Shown: positions 8,806-16,949 of the stretch, piece after piece
Layout of the letters: the number at the start of each line of letters is the position of its first letter
How positions within the stretch are numbered: position 1 is the stretch's first letter
Assembly: GCA_031082145.1 (NCBI GenBank)
Contig: JAVHLP010000011.1
Location: forward strand, 1 to 64,000
Source of the DNA: a bacterium
GTDB taxonomy: Bacteria > Bacillota > Sulfobacillia > UBA995
DNA length: 64,000 nt
Direction of reading: 5' to 3'
Translations under genes and position numbers: made by a program
Notes under the pieces: model-generated
The model's input: only the letters and a program-made list of their open reading frames with translations
What the model was told of the DNA's origin: nothing
Databases searched by the model: none

Positions 8806-10048
8806 CCGGCCCGCTCTGAGCCTGCGGGTAGCCCTGGCCGTGGCCCTGGCCGTCCTCCTCCCCCTGTCGGCCGCCGGTTGCTGGGATCTCGAGGAACTCG
8901 ACGACCTCGCCCTGGTAGTAGCCCTGGGGCTGGACACGGCGGGCCCGGGAGAGATCGAGGCCGTCTTCCAGATCGCGGTGCCGCGGAACCTGGTAGCTTC
9001 GCCCGGGGGAGGCGGGGGCGGGGGCGCCGGCGGAAGCGGGGGCGGACCGGGGATGGACGGGTACGAGACCGTGAGCGTCCGGGCCCGTGACCTGACCGAG
9101 GCGATGGCCATCCTGACCACCAACTACGCCCGGCGGCCCACCTTGATCCACAACGAGCTGCTGGTGCTGGGGGAGGAACTGGCCCGCCAGGGCGTTGCCA
9201 CTTTGCTGGGTAGCCTGAAGGACCTGCCCGAGTTCCGGGGCAACGTGGTCGCCGTCGTGGCCCGGGGGAGAGCCTCCGACCTCCTCACCATACGGCCCCT
9301 GGTGGATCCCCGCCCCTCGCGGTACCTGGAAGGCCTGGTGCGGCAGAACAACGCCGCCGGCCAGGGTCTTGTCACCCGGGTCACCGACATCCTGCTGGCC
9401 CTGGACAGCCGCAGCCTGGCTCCCCTGCTCCCCCTCCTGGAGCGGCAGGAGGCCGGTCCCACCGGCCCCGACCCACGCATCCTGGCGGGAGCGCCCAGCA
9501 AGGCCCGCCTGGTGGGGGCGGCCGCCTTCCGCGGCGACGCCATGGTGGGCGAACTGGACCTGGAGGAGACCAGGCTGACGTTGATGCTTCGGGGTGAAGG
9601 GAGGGATGGCACCTTCACCCTCCCCGACCCCCGGGACCCCCGCAGGCCGGTCTCGGTCAGGATCTCCCGCTCCCGGCCGCTTATCGGCGCCCGCCGTCCG
9701 GCCGGCGGGCCGGTCGAGATCGATGTGACGCTCCGCCTGGAGGCCGAGGTGGTGGAGATCGGCGGCCCGCACCTCACCTCGGCCGGGCGCGAGACCTTCC
9801 GGGAGCTTGCCCGGGGGCTGGAGGCCTGGCTGACCCCCCGGTTGGACGACCTGGTGCGGCGCAGCCAGGAAGAGCTGCGGGCGGACAGCTTCGGCTTCGG
9901 GCGCCGGGTGCGGCGGACCTTCGCCACCCTGCCCCAGTGGGAGAGATTCGCCTGGGAGAAGCAGTACCCCGGGGCCACCGTGCGGGTGCGGACGGAGGTG
10001 GTATTCCGCCAGGACGGCCTGCTGTACTGGCTGCCGGCGCCACCCTAG
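8780..10048 (+). CDS. gerAC: Spore germination protein GerC family, lipoprotein
   Basis: A 422-residue Ger(x)C lipoprotein. The signal peptide ends in a lipobox LSAAGC (C34) followed by WDLEELDDLALV, the family signature. The C-terminal GerC domain (about 240-420) ends in the usual amphipathic helix with SFGFGRR and W near residues 375-400. C subunits are anchored to the outer face of the spore inner membrane and are needed for receptor function. An unusual Gly/Ser-rich stretch lies at about residues 75-91, where most homologues have a short loop. The GTG start is preceded by GGAAGGGG. It ends the ger operon, and its stop codon shares the tetranucleotide CTAG with the convergent small gene. 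Confidence 0.92.
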   Translation: MAALPGAGDRPALSLRVALAVALAVLLPLSAAGCWDLEELDDLALVVALGLDTAGPGEIEAVFQIAVPRNLVASPGGGGGGGAGGSGGGPGMDGYETVSVRARDLTEAMAILTTNYARRPTLIHNELLVLGEELARQGVATLLGSLKDLPEFRGNVVAVVARGRASDLLTIRPLVDPRPSRYLEGLVRQNNAAGQGLVTRVTDILLALDSRSLAPLLPLLERQEAGPTGPDPRILAGAPSKARLVGAAAFRGDAMVGELDLEETRLTLMLRGEGRDGTFTLPDPRDPRRPVSVRISRSRPLIGARRPAGGPVEIDVTLRLEAEVVEIGGPHLTSAGRETFRELARGLEAWLTPRLDDLVRRSQEELRADSFGFGRRVRRTFATLPQWERFAWEKQYPGATVRVRTEVVFRQDGLLYWLPAPP

Positions 10049-10215
10049 AAACCTCTCCAGAGCAGGTAGACCGGCACCGCCACCGCCGCCGCCGCCAGCA
10101 CCAGCACCCCCACCCCGGCGAGGCGGTTGCCGTCGCGCCACTGCAAGACGGCGAACCAGGTGGTGTGAATGGCCGTACCGAGGGCCACCAGTAGGAGTAG
10201 CCAGAACCAGAACAG
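10045..10215 (-). CDS. Small two-helix membrane protein, 56 residues, CTG start
   Basis: The minus strand encodes a 56-residue, very hydrophobic peptide with two predicted membrane helices (about residues 1-24 and 34-53) joined by a short polar turn, LQWRDGNR. The only possible start in the open frame after an in-frame TGA is CTG 10215, and it has GGGAGGG seven bases upstream, so the start is well placed although unusual. It converges with gerC and the two stop codons overlap within CTAG (10045-10048). Small two-helix membrane proteins encoded beside ger operons are known in clostridia (for instance the CLC_0170 type), which makes a germination role possible; I cannot confirm homology. Confidence 0.55.
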   Translation of the reverse strand: MFWFWLLLLVALGTAIHTTWFAVLQWRDGNRLAGVGVLVLAAAAVAVPVYLLWRGF

Positions 10216-10307
10216 GAATCGTCCCTCCCGCCCTCAAGTCTCCCCCCCGATCGGCGGCATCAACCCGGGGTCCCGGCCGTAGGCTGGATGGGAACGGGGG
10301 CTCTGCC

Positions 10308-11612
10308 TTGCGCCGAGCAAGCTGGCCGGTCCTGGGCTTGCTGGTAGCGCTTTCCGGAGCCGCCCTCGCGCCGGCGGCTGAGGTCCGCCGTCATGCCCTG
10401 GCCACGGTCGAGATCGACCTGGCCGGCCCGCCGGGCCACTCCACCCTGGTCGTCCGCTTCGCCCTCCCGGCCGGCCGTTACCAGTGGCGGCCGCGGGTGA
10501 CGGTCACCGCCGATCCCCCGGAACCCGCCCCGCGCGTGGCCGAGACCTGGGTCGATCCCTACCTGCTGGTGGTGACGGTGGTCGAACCGGAGCCGCCTTT
10601 CGGCCGGGAACTGCGCTACCGCATCCGGGCCGGCGGCGGCTGGGCCTTCCGGCTGGGACCGGATCTGACGGGGAGCTACCGCCAGCCGGTCACACCGGCC
10701 ATTCTGGGCGTGGAGCCGGAGGAGCCGGTGCCGACGCGGGGCCCAGTCTTCCTCCGGTTCAGCACGGAGGTGGATCCGGACCAGACGCGGGTGCGACTGG
10801 AACCTGAGACCGGAGGTACCCTGGGCCCGGTCCCCGGCGACCCCACCCGCTGGCGTTTTGATCCCCGTCCACCGCTGGCCAACGCGACGACCTACCGTTT
10901 CCTGGTTGAACCCGGCCTGACCGGGCCGGGCGGCACGGAGTCGGGGCCCTTGGAGATCTCCTTCCGTACCGCCGAGGCGGTGCGGTGGCTCAGCTATCCC
11001 CGCGGCCCCCTACCCCTGTACCCGGGACTGGAGGCGGTGGCCGACAGGGAACTCGACGAAGCTTATCTCGCGCTGGTGGGAGTGCCGGGGCAGACGGTCC
11101 ACGAGGGATCCCGGGTCGCTTTCCGGCCCGCCCGGGCCCTCCTGCCCGGCACCCGGTACGTCGCCCAACTCCGGGGGGTGGCCGGCGGTGAGCAGGCCCC
11201 CGATCTGTGGCTGTCCCTGGAGACGGAAGAGCTGCCAGGCTACTGGCTGGAGGTCTGCCTGACGCCACCCCAGGTGGTGCGAGTCCACCACGGGCGGGAG
11301 CTGATCCGGGTCATGGCGGCCTCGGCGGGCGGGGCCGACAAACCCACCCCGGCAGGAGTCTTCCGCGTCGGCGGCCGGGGGGAGTCCTTCTGGAATCCCC
11401 GTTACGGCGAGGGCGCCTACTACTGGGTGCGCTTTCAGGGATCCTACCTTTTCCACTCCGTACCCTTCGACGCCACGGGCGACATCATCGCCCTTGAAGA
11501 GCTCAAGTTGGGCTGGCCGGCCAGCCACGGCTGCGTGCGCCTGGATCTGGTGAACGCCAGGTGGCTCTATGAGAACGTGCCTGACGGCTCGCCGGTGATC
11601 ATCCACCCCTGA
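10308..11612 (+). CDS. L,D-transpeptidase with Ig-like domains
   Basis: A secreted 434-residue protein with a signal peptide ending near AAE (residues 24-26), about 280 residues of beta-rich Ig-like repeats (including a Big_5-type segment near 140-215), and a C-terminal YkuD domain from about residue 310. The catalytic motif is complete: FHSVPFD followed by SHGCVRLD, with the nucleophilic Cys near residue 407. The enzyme forms or edits 3-3 peptidoglycan cross-links or attaches proteins to the wall. In spore formers such enzymes often act on cortex or coat. The TTG start follows GGGGG. Its last 14 bases overlap the convergent niaX-like gene. Confidence 0.87.
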   Translation: MRRASWPVLGLLVALSGAALAPAAEVRRHALATVEIDLAGPPGHSTLVVRFALPAGRYQWRPRVTVTADPPEPAPRVAETWVDPYLLVVTVVEPEPPFGRELRYRIRAGGGWAFRLGPDLTGSYRQPVTPAILGVEPEEPVPTRGPVFLRFSTEVDPDQTRVRLEPETGGTLGPVPGDPTRWRFDPRPPLANATTYRFLVEPGLTGPGGTESGPLEISFRTAEAVRWLSYPRGPLPLYPGLEAVADRELDEAYLALVGVPGQTVHEGSRVAFRPARALLPGTRYVAQLRGVAGGEQAPDLWLSLETEELPGYWLEVCLTPPQVVRVHHGRELIRVMAASAGGADKPTPAGVFRVGGRGESFWNPRYGEGAYYWVRFQGSYLFHSVPFDATGDIIALEELKLGWPASHGCVRLDLVNARWLYENVPDGSPVIIHP

Positions 11613-12102
11613 CCCGGCCGGGACGGGGGAAGTAGGACAGCAGCAGGGGGTAGATCAGGAGGGTGATGGACATGTCCAAGAGGTGGTGCACGGCCGTACC
11701 CCACGCCACCAGCCAGGCTGCCGGCAAGGCGAAGCCCAGGGGGATCACGACCAGCCCCTCGCCCCCGGCATGCAGGGGGATCGCGAGGAGGAGCACGGCG
11801 AGGGGGTGCAGGCCCCGGCGGTAGAGAATGGCCCCCAGGAAGGCCCAGCCGATGTGGATGGAGGCCCGGGCGGCCACGACCGCCCCCAGGGTAACCAGGA
11901 AGCCCAGCGTGGAGGCAAGGCCGACCATGGCCGCCACGACCGGCGAGATGAACATGGCCAGCATCACCGGGACATGGGAGGCCAGGGTGGCGCTGAAGGG
12001 CGGGATCACTATCTGCAGCCAACCCCGGAAGAAGAGAGGAATCACGAGCGCCATGGCGGCCAGCAGCGCGCCGGTCACCAGTTCCTTGACGGTCATCCGC
12101 AT
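11599..12102 (-). CDS. ECF transporter S component, niacin (NiaX)-like
   Basis: A 167-residue membrane protein with five to six hydrophobic segments. The block SATLASHVPVMLAMFISP (residues about 37-54) and the following GLASTLGFL match the niacin-specific S components that plug into a shared EcfAAT energising module. It therefore probably captures nicotinate or nicotinamide at the membrane. No ECF ATPase or T subunit is in the window, as expected for group II systems. An inverted repeat (12119-12138) lies 17 bp upstream and may be an operator or leader hairpin. Substrate assignment rests on motif memory only. Confidence 0.72.
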   Translation of the reverse strand: MRMTVKELVTGALLAAMALVIPLFFRGWLQIVIPPFSATLASHVPVMLAMFISPVVAAMVGLASTLGFLVTLGAVVAARASIHIGWAFLGAILYRRGLHPLAVLLLAIPLHAGGEGLVVIPLGFALPAAWLVAWGTAVHHLLDMSITLLIYPLLLSYFPRPGRVRGG

Positions 12103-12118
12103 GCTCCATTCCCCCTGT

Positions 12119-12138
12119 GGCTGACGGAACGGTCAGCC
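12119..12138. repeat. Inverted repeat upstream of the niaX-like gene
   Basis: GGCTGAC and GTCAGCC flank a six-base centre, a perfect 7-bp dyad located between the start codon of the S-component gene and the end of the solute-binding protein gene. In the minus-strand transcript it would fold just ahead of the ribosome-binding site. It could be a repressor site for NAD-related control or a simple leader hairpin; it has no T tract, so it is not an obvious terminator. Confidence 0.45.
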
Positions 12139-12162
12139 ATTCGGCGCCAGCAGCCCCAACAC

Positions 12163-13434
12163 CTACCGCCGGGGGGCGAACACGGGAAGGAGCATTCCCA
12201 GCCGTTCCTCCAGTTCGCCGTCGGTCAGTTCGCCGGCCCACCAGCGGGCGAGGGGACCGCGAGCCGCCTGAGCCGCCTGGAACTCTTCGGGAGAGGACCG
12301 GGAGCCGGGGTAGAGTCCGGGGTTAGGACCGCGGGCCGCCTCGAGGAGGCGGGCGCTCACCTCCCCGGCGGTAGCCCCCCAGGCCGGTATACCCAAGAGC
12401 AATTCCCCGGGAAACAGCTCCCCGGCCCGGCTCAGCCAGCGAGCCAGTTCCACGGCAGCCCGGGTGTGTTCCAGTCCCTTGAAGTCACGCTGCCGGAAGA
12501 CCACCAGGTGGGCGGCGCCCACCGGCGTCGCCGCGGCGGCTTCGGCAAACCGGGGGACAGGCAGGGCGACGACCGTGGGGTCGGCTAGCAGGCGCCGGGC
12601 CAGGGCCGGATTGACCCCCAGCAGGAAGGCGGCCCGGCCGGAGGCGAACAGGTATACCGCCTGATCGTCGGCCTCCTTCCCGGTGAGCAGGGCCCCACCT
12701 TCCACGGCCTGGCGGACCCAGCCCAGGGCCCGGGGCAGTTCGGGGCCCCGGCCGAAGAGCCCGGCCCCCTGGCTCGCCAAGAGCCAGCCCAGGGCGGATT
12801 CGCCGCTGGCAGCGGCCAGCCCGTAGCGGGCCGTCCCCCGGCGCGCGGCCCCGGCGGCCTGGGCCAGGAGATCCGCCCACTCCCAGCCCGACTCCCACCG
12901 GCCGGCGGGGTCGCCTTCCAGGGCCGCCGTCCTCGCCAGGATGGGTAGGGGGAAGAGCCAGCGCGGCCAGGCGCCCGCCCCGGCCAGTTGCCAGGCCAGG
13001 GGGTGATAGGCGGCGGCTTCCTCCGGGTCCAGGTACGGTTCCACGGGAACCACGAGTTCGTGGTCGGGCCGGGGGTACTGCCACCAACTGGCGAACACGT
13101 CGGGGGGGTCGCCGGCGGCCAAGGCCTCCAGCAAGGCCTGGTCGCCCCCTTCGAAATCCAGCAGGGTGACCTCCACCCGCACGTTCGGGAAGGAGGCGGT
13201 GAAGGCGTCCAGGACGGCCTGCAGGCTCTCCCGGTAGCGCTCGCCCCCTTCCTCGTAGGGGAGGACCGGTCCCACCGGGTAACGGAAGTCCCAGAGCCGC
13301 ACGGCATACTCCTCATTCGGGTCCAGGGGGACGGGCCGGAAGCGGATCGGTGGCGCCTCGCCGGGCGGGCCGGGGCGGCAGGCGCCCACGGCCAGGGCCA
13401 GGACGAGCGCCACCAGGCAGAGCCGCCGGCTCAC
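12163..13434 (-). CDS. Extracellular solute-binding lipoprotein (ABC family 1-like)
   Basis: A 423-residue lipoprotein: the signal peptide ends in the lipobox AVGAC (C19), and the body resembles sugar-type solute-binding proteins (FPNVRVEVTLLDFEGGDQ, then ALAAGDPPDVF, then an aromatic FASWWQY). The GTG start overlaps the stop of the upstream L,D-transpeptidase gene in GTGA (13431-13434), so the two are translationally coupled. No permease or ATPase accompanies it. It may therefore use a remote transporter, or act as a cell-surface sensor or wall-associated binding protein, as the pairing with a peptidoglycan enzyme suggests. Confidence 0.75.
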   Translation of the reverse strand: MSRRLCLVALVLALAVGACRPGPPGEAPPIRFRPVPLDPNEEYAVRLWDFRYPVGPVLPYEEGGERYRESLQAVLDAFTASFPNVRVEVTLLDFEGGDQALLEALAAGDPPDVFASWWQYPRPDHELVVPVEPYLDPEEAAAYHPLAWQLAGAGAWPRWLFPLPILARTAALEGDPAGRWESGWEWADLLAQAAGAARRGTARYGLAAASGESALGWLLASQGAGLFGRGPELPRALGWVRQAVEGGALLTGKEADDQAVYLFASGRAAFLLGVNPALARRLLADPTVVALPVPRFAEAAAATPVGAAHLVVFRQRDFKGLEHTRAAVELARWLSRAGELFPGELLLGIPAWGATAGEVSARLLEAARGPNPGLYPGSRSSPEEFQAAQAARGPLARWWAGELTDGELEERLGMLLPVFAPRR

Positions 13435-14264
13435 GGCACCGTCACCCCCGGGAGGAGGCCGATCAGCGCCTGGACGCTGCGAGTTCCCCGTCCATCCACC
13501 GCCAGCCCGTAGAAAGCCTGGACCTCGCAGACCGCCCGCTCGGTGCGCGGCCCCAGGCGGCCATCGGCCCAGTCAGGCGAGAATCCGGTCTCCTTCAGCT
13601 TGAGCTGGAACAGCACCACGTCCCGGCCACTGCCCCGGGCGGGGAAGACTTCGCGGGGGCGGACCGAGGGCCAGGGGCCGACCATCTTGACCGGCGTCCC
13701 TACCTGGACCAGCCGGAACAACTCCTCGACGTCCCGGTTGAGCATCCGGATACAGCCCCCGCTGACATTGCGGCCGATCGACCAGTTCTTGTTGGTGCCG
13801 TGAATGCCGTAGATCCCCCAGGGGACGTTGAGTCCCAGCCAGCGCGATCCGAAGCCCCCGCCCCAGTTGTAGCTCTTGCTGACGATCTTCCACTCGCCGA
13901 CCGGGCTGGGAGTGCTGGGCTTGCCGACCGCGCAGGGGTAGACGTGAAGCGGCTCGCCGTCCACGAAGAGGGTCAACTGCCGCCGGTCCGCGTCGATGAC
14001 GATGAGAGGCTGGCCGGATACGATCTCGGCCGCGGCGGCAAAGGGGTGAGCTTGCGCCTGCAGGAGCCACCAGGTCCCCAGGCGGACGACGGGGACCCGC
14101 GCCGCTATCTCATCCGGATCACCGGCCGGGGCCCCGCCCGCGAACAGGCGGTACTCGGGCACGGTCCAGCCCCCGAGCACCGCCATCGCCAGCAGCGAAA
14201 GGATACCGGCCCAGCCTGATAGCTTCCTTCCCGGCAGGACCATGAAGCACCGGGGTCGGGCCAC
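13431..14264 (-). CDS. L,D-transpeptidase with peptidoglycan-binding domain
   Basis: A membrane-anchored enzyme of about 277 residues. A hydrophobic segment near residues 16-35 is followed by a YkuD domain, with IVIDADRRQLTLFVDG at its start and the catalytic motif HGTNKNWSIG...SGGCIRM, and by a C-terminal peptidoglycan-binding (PG_binding_1) helix bundle with GRLGPRTERAVCEVQ. The layout resembles YkuD/ErfK enzymes of spore formers. I place the start at GTG 14264, which has GAGGTG six bases before it; an upstream TTG at 14294 has no spaced ribosome-binding site. It is coupled to the downstream solute-binding lipoprotein by a four-base overlap. Confidence 0.87.
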   Translation of the reverse strand: MARPRCFMVLPGRKLSGWAGILSLLAMAVLGGWTVPEYRLFAGGAPAGDPDEIAARVPVVRLGTWWLLQAQAHPFAAAAEIVSGQPLIVIDADRRQLTLFVDGEPLHVYPCAVGKPSTPSPVGEWKIVSKSYNWGGGFGSRWLGLNVPWGIYGIHGTNKNWSIGRNVSGGCIRMLNRDVEELFRLVQVGTPVKMVGPWPSVRPREVFPARGSGRDVVLFQLKLKETGFSPDWADGRLGPRTERAVCEVQAFYGLAVDGRGTRSVQALIGLLPGVTVP

Positions 14265-14318
14265 GGGGGACACCTCGCCTGGCCAATCTGCCAATCCCCT
14301 ATGCGCCCGGTCCCGCCC

Positions 14319-15470
14319 TCATACCTGGTTCTCGATCTCGATGATGGTGGCGGTGGCCATGCCGTGCCCGATGCACATCACCTGCAGGCCCCGGCGGCCG
14401 CCCCTGCGCTCCAGTTCGTGCAGCAGGGTGCACATGATCCTGGCTCCGCTGGCCCCCAGCGGGTGCCCCAGGGCGATGGCTCCCCCGTTGGGGTTGACCC
14501 GCTCCAGGTCCGGGTCCAGCTCGCGCTGCCAGGCCAGCACCACCGAGGCAAACGCCTCGTTGACCTCGATGACGTCCATGGCCTCCAGGCCGAGCCCGGC
14601 CCGGGCCAACACCTTGCGGGTGGCGGGGATAACTCCGGTCAGCATGATGACCGGTTCGACGGCGGCCACCGCCCGGGCCACGACCCGGGCCCTCGGTCGC
14701 AGCCCCAGTTCCGCCGCCCGTTCGCGCGAGGCCAGCATGACCGCGGCGGCGCCGTCGGAGATTTGAGAGGAGTTGCCGGCGGTGATCACCCCGTCGACCT
14801 TGAAGGCCGGCTTGAGGCCGGCCATCTTGTCAACCGAGGTGTCCGGCCGGGGCCCCTCGTCCCGGTCCAGGGTCACCGTGGAGCCGTCGGCGGTGGTGAC
14901 CGTGACCGGCATGATCTCCCGCTCGAACGCCCCTTCGGCGGTCGCCCGCAAGGCCCTGGAGTGACTCTGGAAGGAGAACTCGTCGAGTTCCCCGCGGCCG
15001 ATCCCCCAGCGCTCGGCGATCATCTCCGCCGATATGCCTTGCGGCACCAGCGGCCAGCGCCGGATGAGCTCGGGGCTGAGGGGGCCCCCGTCGGACCCCA
15101 TGGTCACCCGGCTCATGCTCTCCACCCCGGCGGCGATCACCAGGTCCATGTCGCCGGCCACTATGGCCTGGGCCGCGAAGTGGATCGCCTGCTGGCTCGA
15201 GCCGCACATCCGGTTGACGCTGACGGCGGGGACCTCGACCGGCAAGCCGGCGATCAACGCGGCCACCCGTCCAATGTTAAAGCCCTGCTCGCCGACTTGG
15301 GTGACACACCCCATGATGATGTCGTCCACCGCCTCCGGGGGAACGCCGGCCCGGCGAACGATCTCGGCCAGGTTCAAGGCGGCCAGCTCGTCGGGCCGGA
15401 TGTGACTCAGGGTACCGTTGCGCCGGCCGACGGGGGTGCGGACGGCCTCCACGATAACCGCATCGCGCAA
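14319..15470 (-). CDS. Acetyl-CoA C-acyltransferase (thiolase)
   Basis: A 383-residue thiolase, full length for the family. The acyl-accepting Cys is C89 in NRMCGSSQQA, the catalytic His is H336 in GGAIALGHPLGASG, NEAF is present, and the second Cys is C366. The last motif reads CIGHGMA instead of the usual CxGGGMG, a substitution next to the active site. The enzyme performs the final thiolytic step of beta-oxidation or the reverse condensation. The TTG start follows GAGGAGGTG. It is last in the minus-strand operon TetR-SCP2-CoA transferase-thiolase, 12 bp after the preceding gene. Confidence 0.9.
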   Translation of the reverse strand: MRDAVIVEAVRTPVGRRNGTLSHIRPDELAALNLAEIVRRAGVPPEAVDDIIMGCVTQVGEQGFNIGRVAALIAGLPVEVPAVSVNRMCGSSQQAIHFAAQAIVAGDMDLVIAAGVESMSRVTMGSDGGPLSPELIRRWPLVPQGISAEMIAERWGIGRGELDEFSFQSHSRALRATAEGAFEREIMPVTVTTADGSTVTLDRDEGPRPDTSVDKMAGLKPAFKVDGVITAGNSSQISDGAAAVMLASRERAAELGLRPRARVVARAVAAVEPVIMLTGVIPATRKVLARAGLGLEAMDVIEVNEAFASVVLAWQRELDPDLERVNPNGGAIALGHPLGASGARIMCTLLHELERRGGRRGLQVMCIGHGMATATIIEIENQV

Positions 15471-15482
15471 GGGGGCACCTCC

Positions 15483-16610
15483 TCAATCCTCGAGCTCAAT
15501 CACTCTACCGGCCGCCAGATCGTCGATGGCCGGGCCGGGTAGGCCCAAGCCCTCGAGCACCTCCCGCGTGTGCTCCCCCCGGCGGGGAGGGTGGCGCCGC
15601 TGATCCAGGGCGATGCCGCCGGCCGCGAAAGGCAGCCCCGGTCCCCCATCCGTCCCCGCCTCGATGGGATCCAGGACCGGGGTCAGGCAGAGATCCTTCC
15701 CGGCGGCCAACCGGGTCCACTCCTCGCGGCTACGCCCCTTGAAGAGTCCCGCCAACTCGGCCCAGGCCGGATCCGAGGCCCGGCTGAACTGCGCCGGCAG
15801 TAGGTCCTCCCGCCCCGCCGCCCGGCAGAAGTTCTCCCAGAAGCGGGGCTCCAGGGCGGCCAGGGCGACGTGACGGCCGTCTCCGGTCTCCCAGACGGTG
15901 TAACAGGCATACTGGCCGGCCAGGGGGAAACCGGCGCGATCTCGAACTCCCGGCGGCAACCAGGAGGCCACGACGCCGGCCAGGGGTACGTCAAGGTAGG
16001 AGCCCTGGCCGGTCCGTTCCCGGGCGGCCAGACCGGCCAGGATACCCAGCGCGGCCATGGCTCCTCCCGCCAGGTCGGCCAGCAAGGTCGGGAGCAGGAC
16101 GGGGGCCTGGCCGGGATTGGCGGTGAGGCTGAGCAGGCCGGTGACGGCCAGGTAGTTCAGGTCATGGCCGGCCTCCCCGGCCCGGGCGCCGGTCTGCCCG
16201 TACCCGGTCAGAGAACAGTAGACGAGCCGCGGACAGCTCCCGGCCAGGTCTCGATAGCCCAGGCCCAGCCGGGCGGCCACGCCGGGCCGGAAGCCCTCTA
16301 GCAAAACGTCGGCCGTCCCCGCAAGCTCCCGTACCAGGGCAGCACCGCGAGGGTGCTTCAGGTTCACGGCCAGGCTTCTCTTGCCACCGTCCAGGGCCTG
16401 ACTGACGGCCGGGGCCCAGCCCCCCAGGGAAGGAAAAGGCGCCGGCGACGGGCGTTCCAGCTTGAGCACATCGGCGCCGAGGTCGGCCAGCAGCCGCGTG
16501 GCATAGGCGCCGGGTACAAGCGAGGTGAGGTCCAGGACCCGGGTTCCGGCCAGGGCCCCGGGACCCCCGGTGCCGGCCGCCCGGGCCGGCACCGGCTCTC
16601 CCCCGCTCAC
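15483..16610 (-). CDS. CaiB/BaiF family CoA-transferase or 2-methylacyl-CoA racemase
   Basis: A 375-residue family III CoA-transferase fold protein. RVLDLTSLVPGAYATRLLAD and LGADVLKLERP open the Rossmann part, and AGHDLNY (D150) is the segment holding the catalytic Asp. The wording GHD-LNYLAVTG is closest to alpha-methylacyl-CoA racemases, which invert the 2-methyl centre so that branched acyl-CoAs can enter beta-oxidation; a true CoA-transferase role cannot be excluded. The GTG start overlaps the SCP2 stop (16607-16610). Its operon partners SCP2 and thiolase support a role in degrading branched or bulky acids. Confidence 0.8.
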   Translation of the reverse strand: MSGGEPVPARAAGTGGPGALAGTRVLDLTSLVPGAYATRLLADLGADVLKLERPSPAPFPSLGGWAPAVSQALDGGKRSLAVNLKHPRGAALVRELAGTADVLLEGFRPGVAARLGLGYRDLAGSCPRLVYCSLTGYGQTGARAGEAGHDLNYLAVTGLLSLTANPGQAPVLLPTLLADLAGGAMAALGILAGLAARERTGQGSYLDVPLAGVVASWLPPGVRDRAGFPLAGQYACYTVWETGDGRHVALAALEPRFWENFCRAAGREDLLPAQFSRASDPAWAELAGLFKGRSREEWTRLAAGKDLCLTPVLDPIEAGTDGGPGLPFAAGGIALDQRRHPPRRGEHTREVLEGLGLPGPAIDDLAAGRVIELED

Positions 16611-16927
16611 ATGAGGACGTTCTGCAGCTTCATGGCCAGGCCCATGTCGCCCTGCAGCTTGAGCCGGCCGGTCATGAAAGCCTGGGTGGGATTGAGCTTG
16701 CCGCCCACCATCTCCTTGAAATCCTCGCTGCTCATGACGATGGTCACCCCCGGGGTGTGGGGCGTCCCCTCACTGAACTCGGCCTTGCCCCCCTCGGTCT
16801 TGACCTGCCAGGTCCCCGCCTCGGCGCCGGACAGGGTGAACTGGAAGACGGCGTTCAGACCCTGGATCTTGGCCGGGTTAGCCGCCAGCCGCTTCTCGAT
16901 CTCCTCAAAGATCTCCTTGACGGTCAC
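16607..16927 (-). CDS. SCP2 sterol-carrier domain protein
   Basis: A 106-residue stand-alone SCP2 domain: VKEIFEEIEKRLAANP at the N-terminus, VFQFTLSG, and the conserved tail LNPTQAFMTGRLKLQGD near residues 80-97. These small proteins bind acyl-CoAs or other lipids in a hydrophobic tunnel and commonly accompany acyl-CoA degradation genes. The GTG start at 16927 has GGAGGGATT upstream; the longer frame to 16993 lacks one. It sits between the TetR regulator and the CoA-transferase/racemase in the same operon. Confidence 0.88.
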   Translation of the reverse strand: MTVKEIFEEIEKRLAANPAKIQGLNAVFQFTLSGAEAGTWQVKTEGGKAEFSEGTPHTPGVTIVMSSEDFKEMVGGKLNPTQAFMTGRLKLQGDMGLAMKLQNVLM

Positions 16928-16949
16928 GCCAATCCCTCCTCGGCATGAA

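Noticed and set aside
8699-10237. 512-codon minus-strand frame across gerC
   Set aside because: It is antisense to gerC, has low-complexity Gly/Gln/Pro composition and no ribosome-binding site; it is a GC-driven shadow.
12163-13434. Complete sugar ABC transporter
   Set aside because: Only the binding lipoprotein is present; neighbouring genes are a transpeptidase and an ECF S component.
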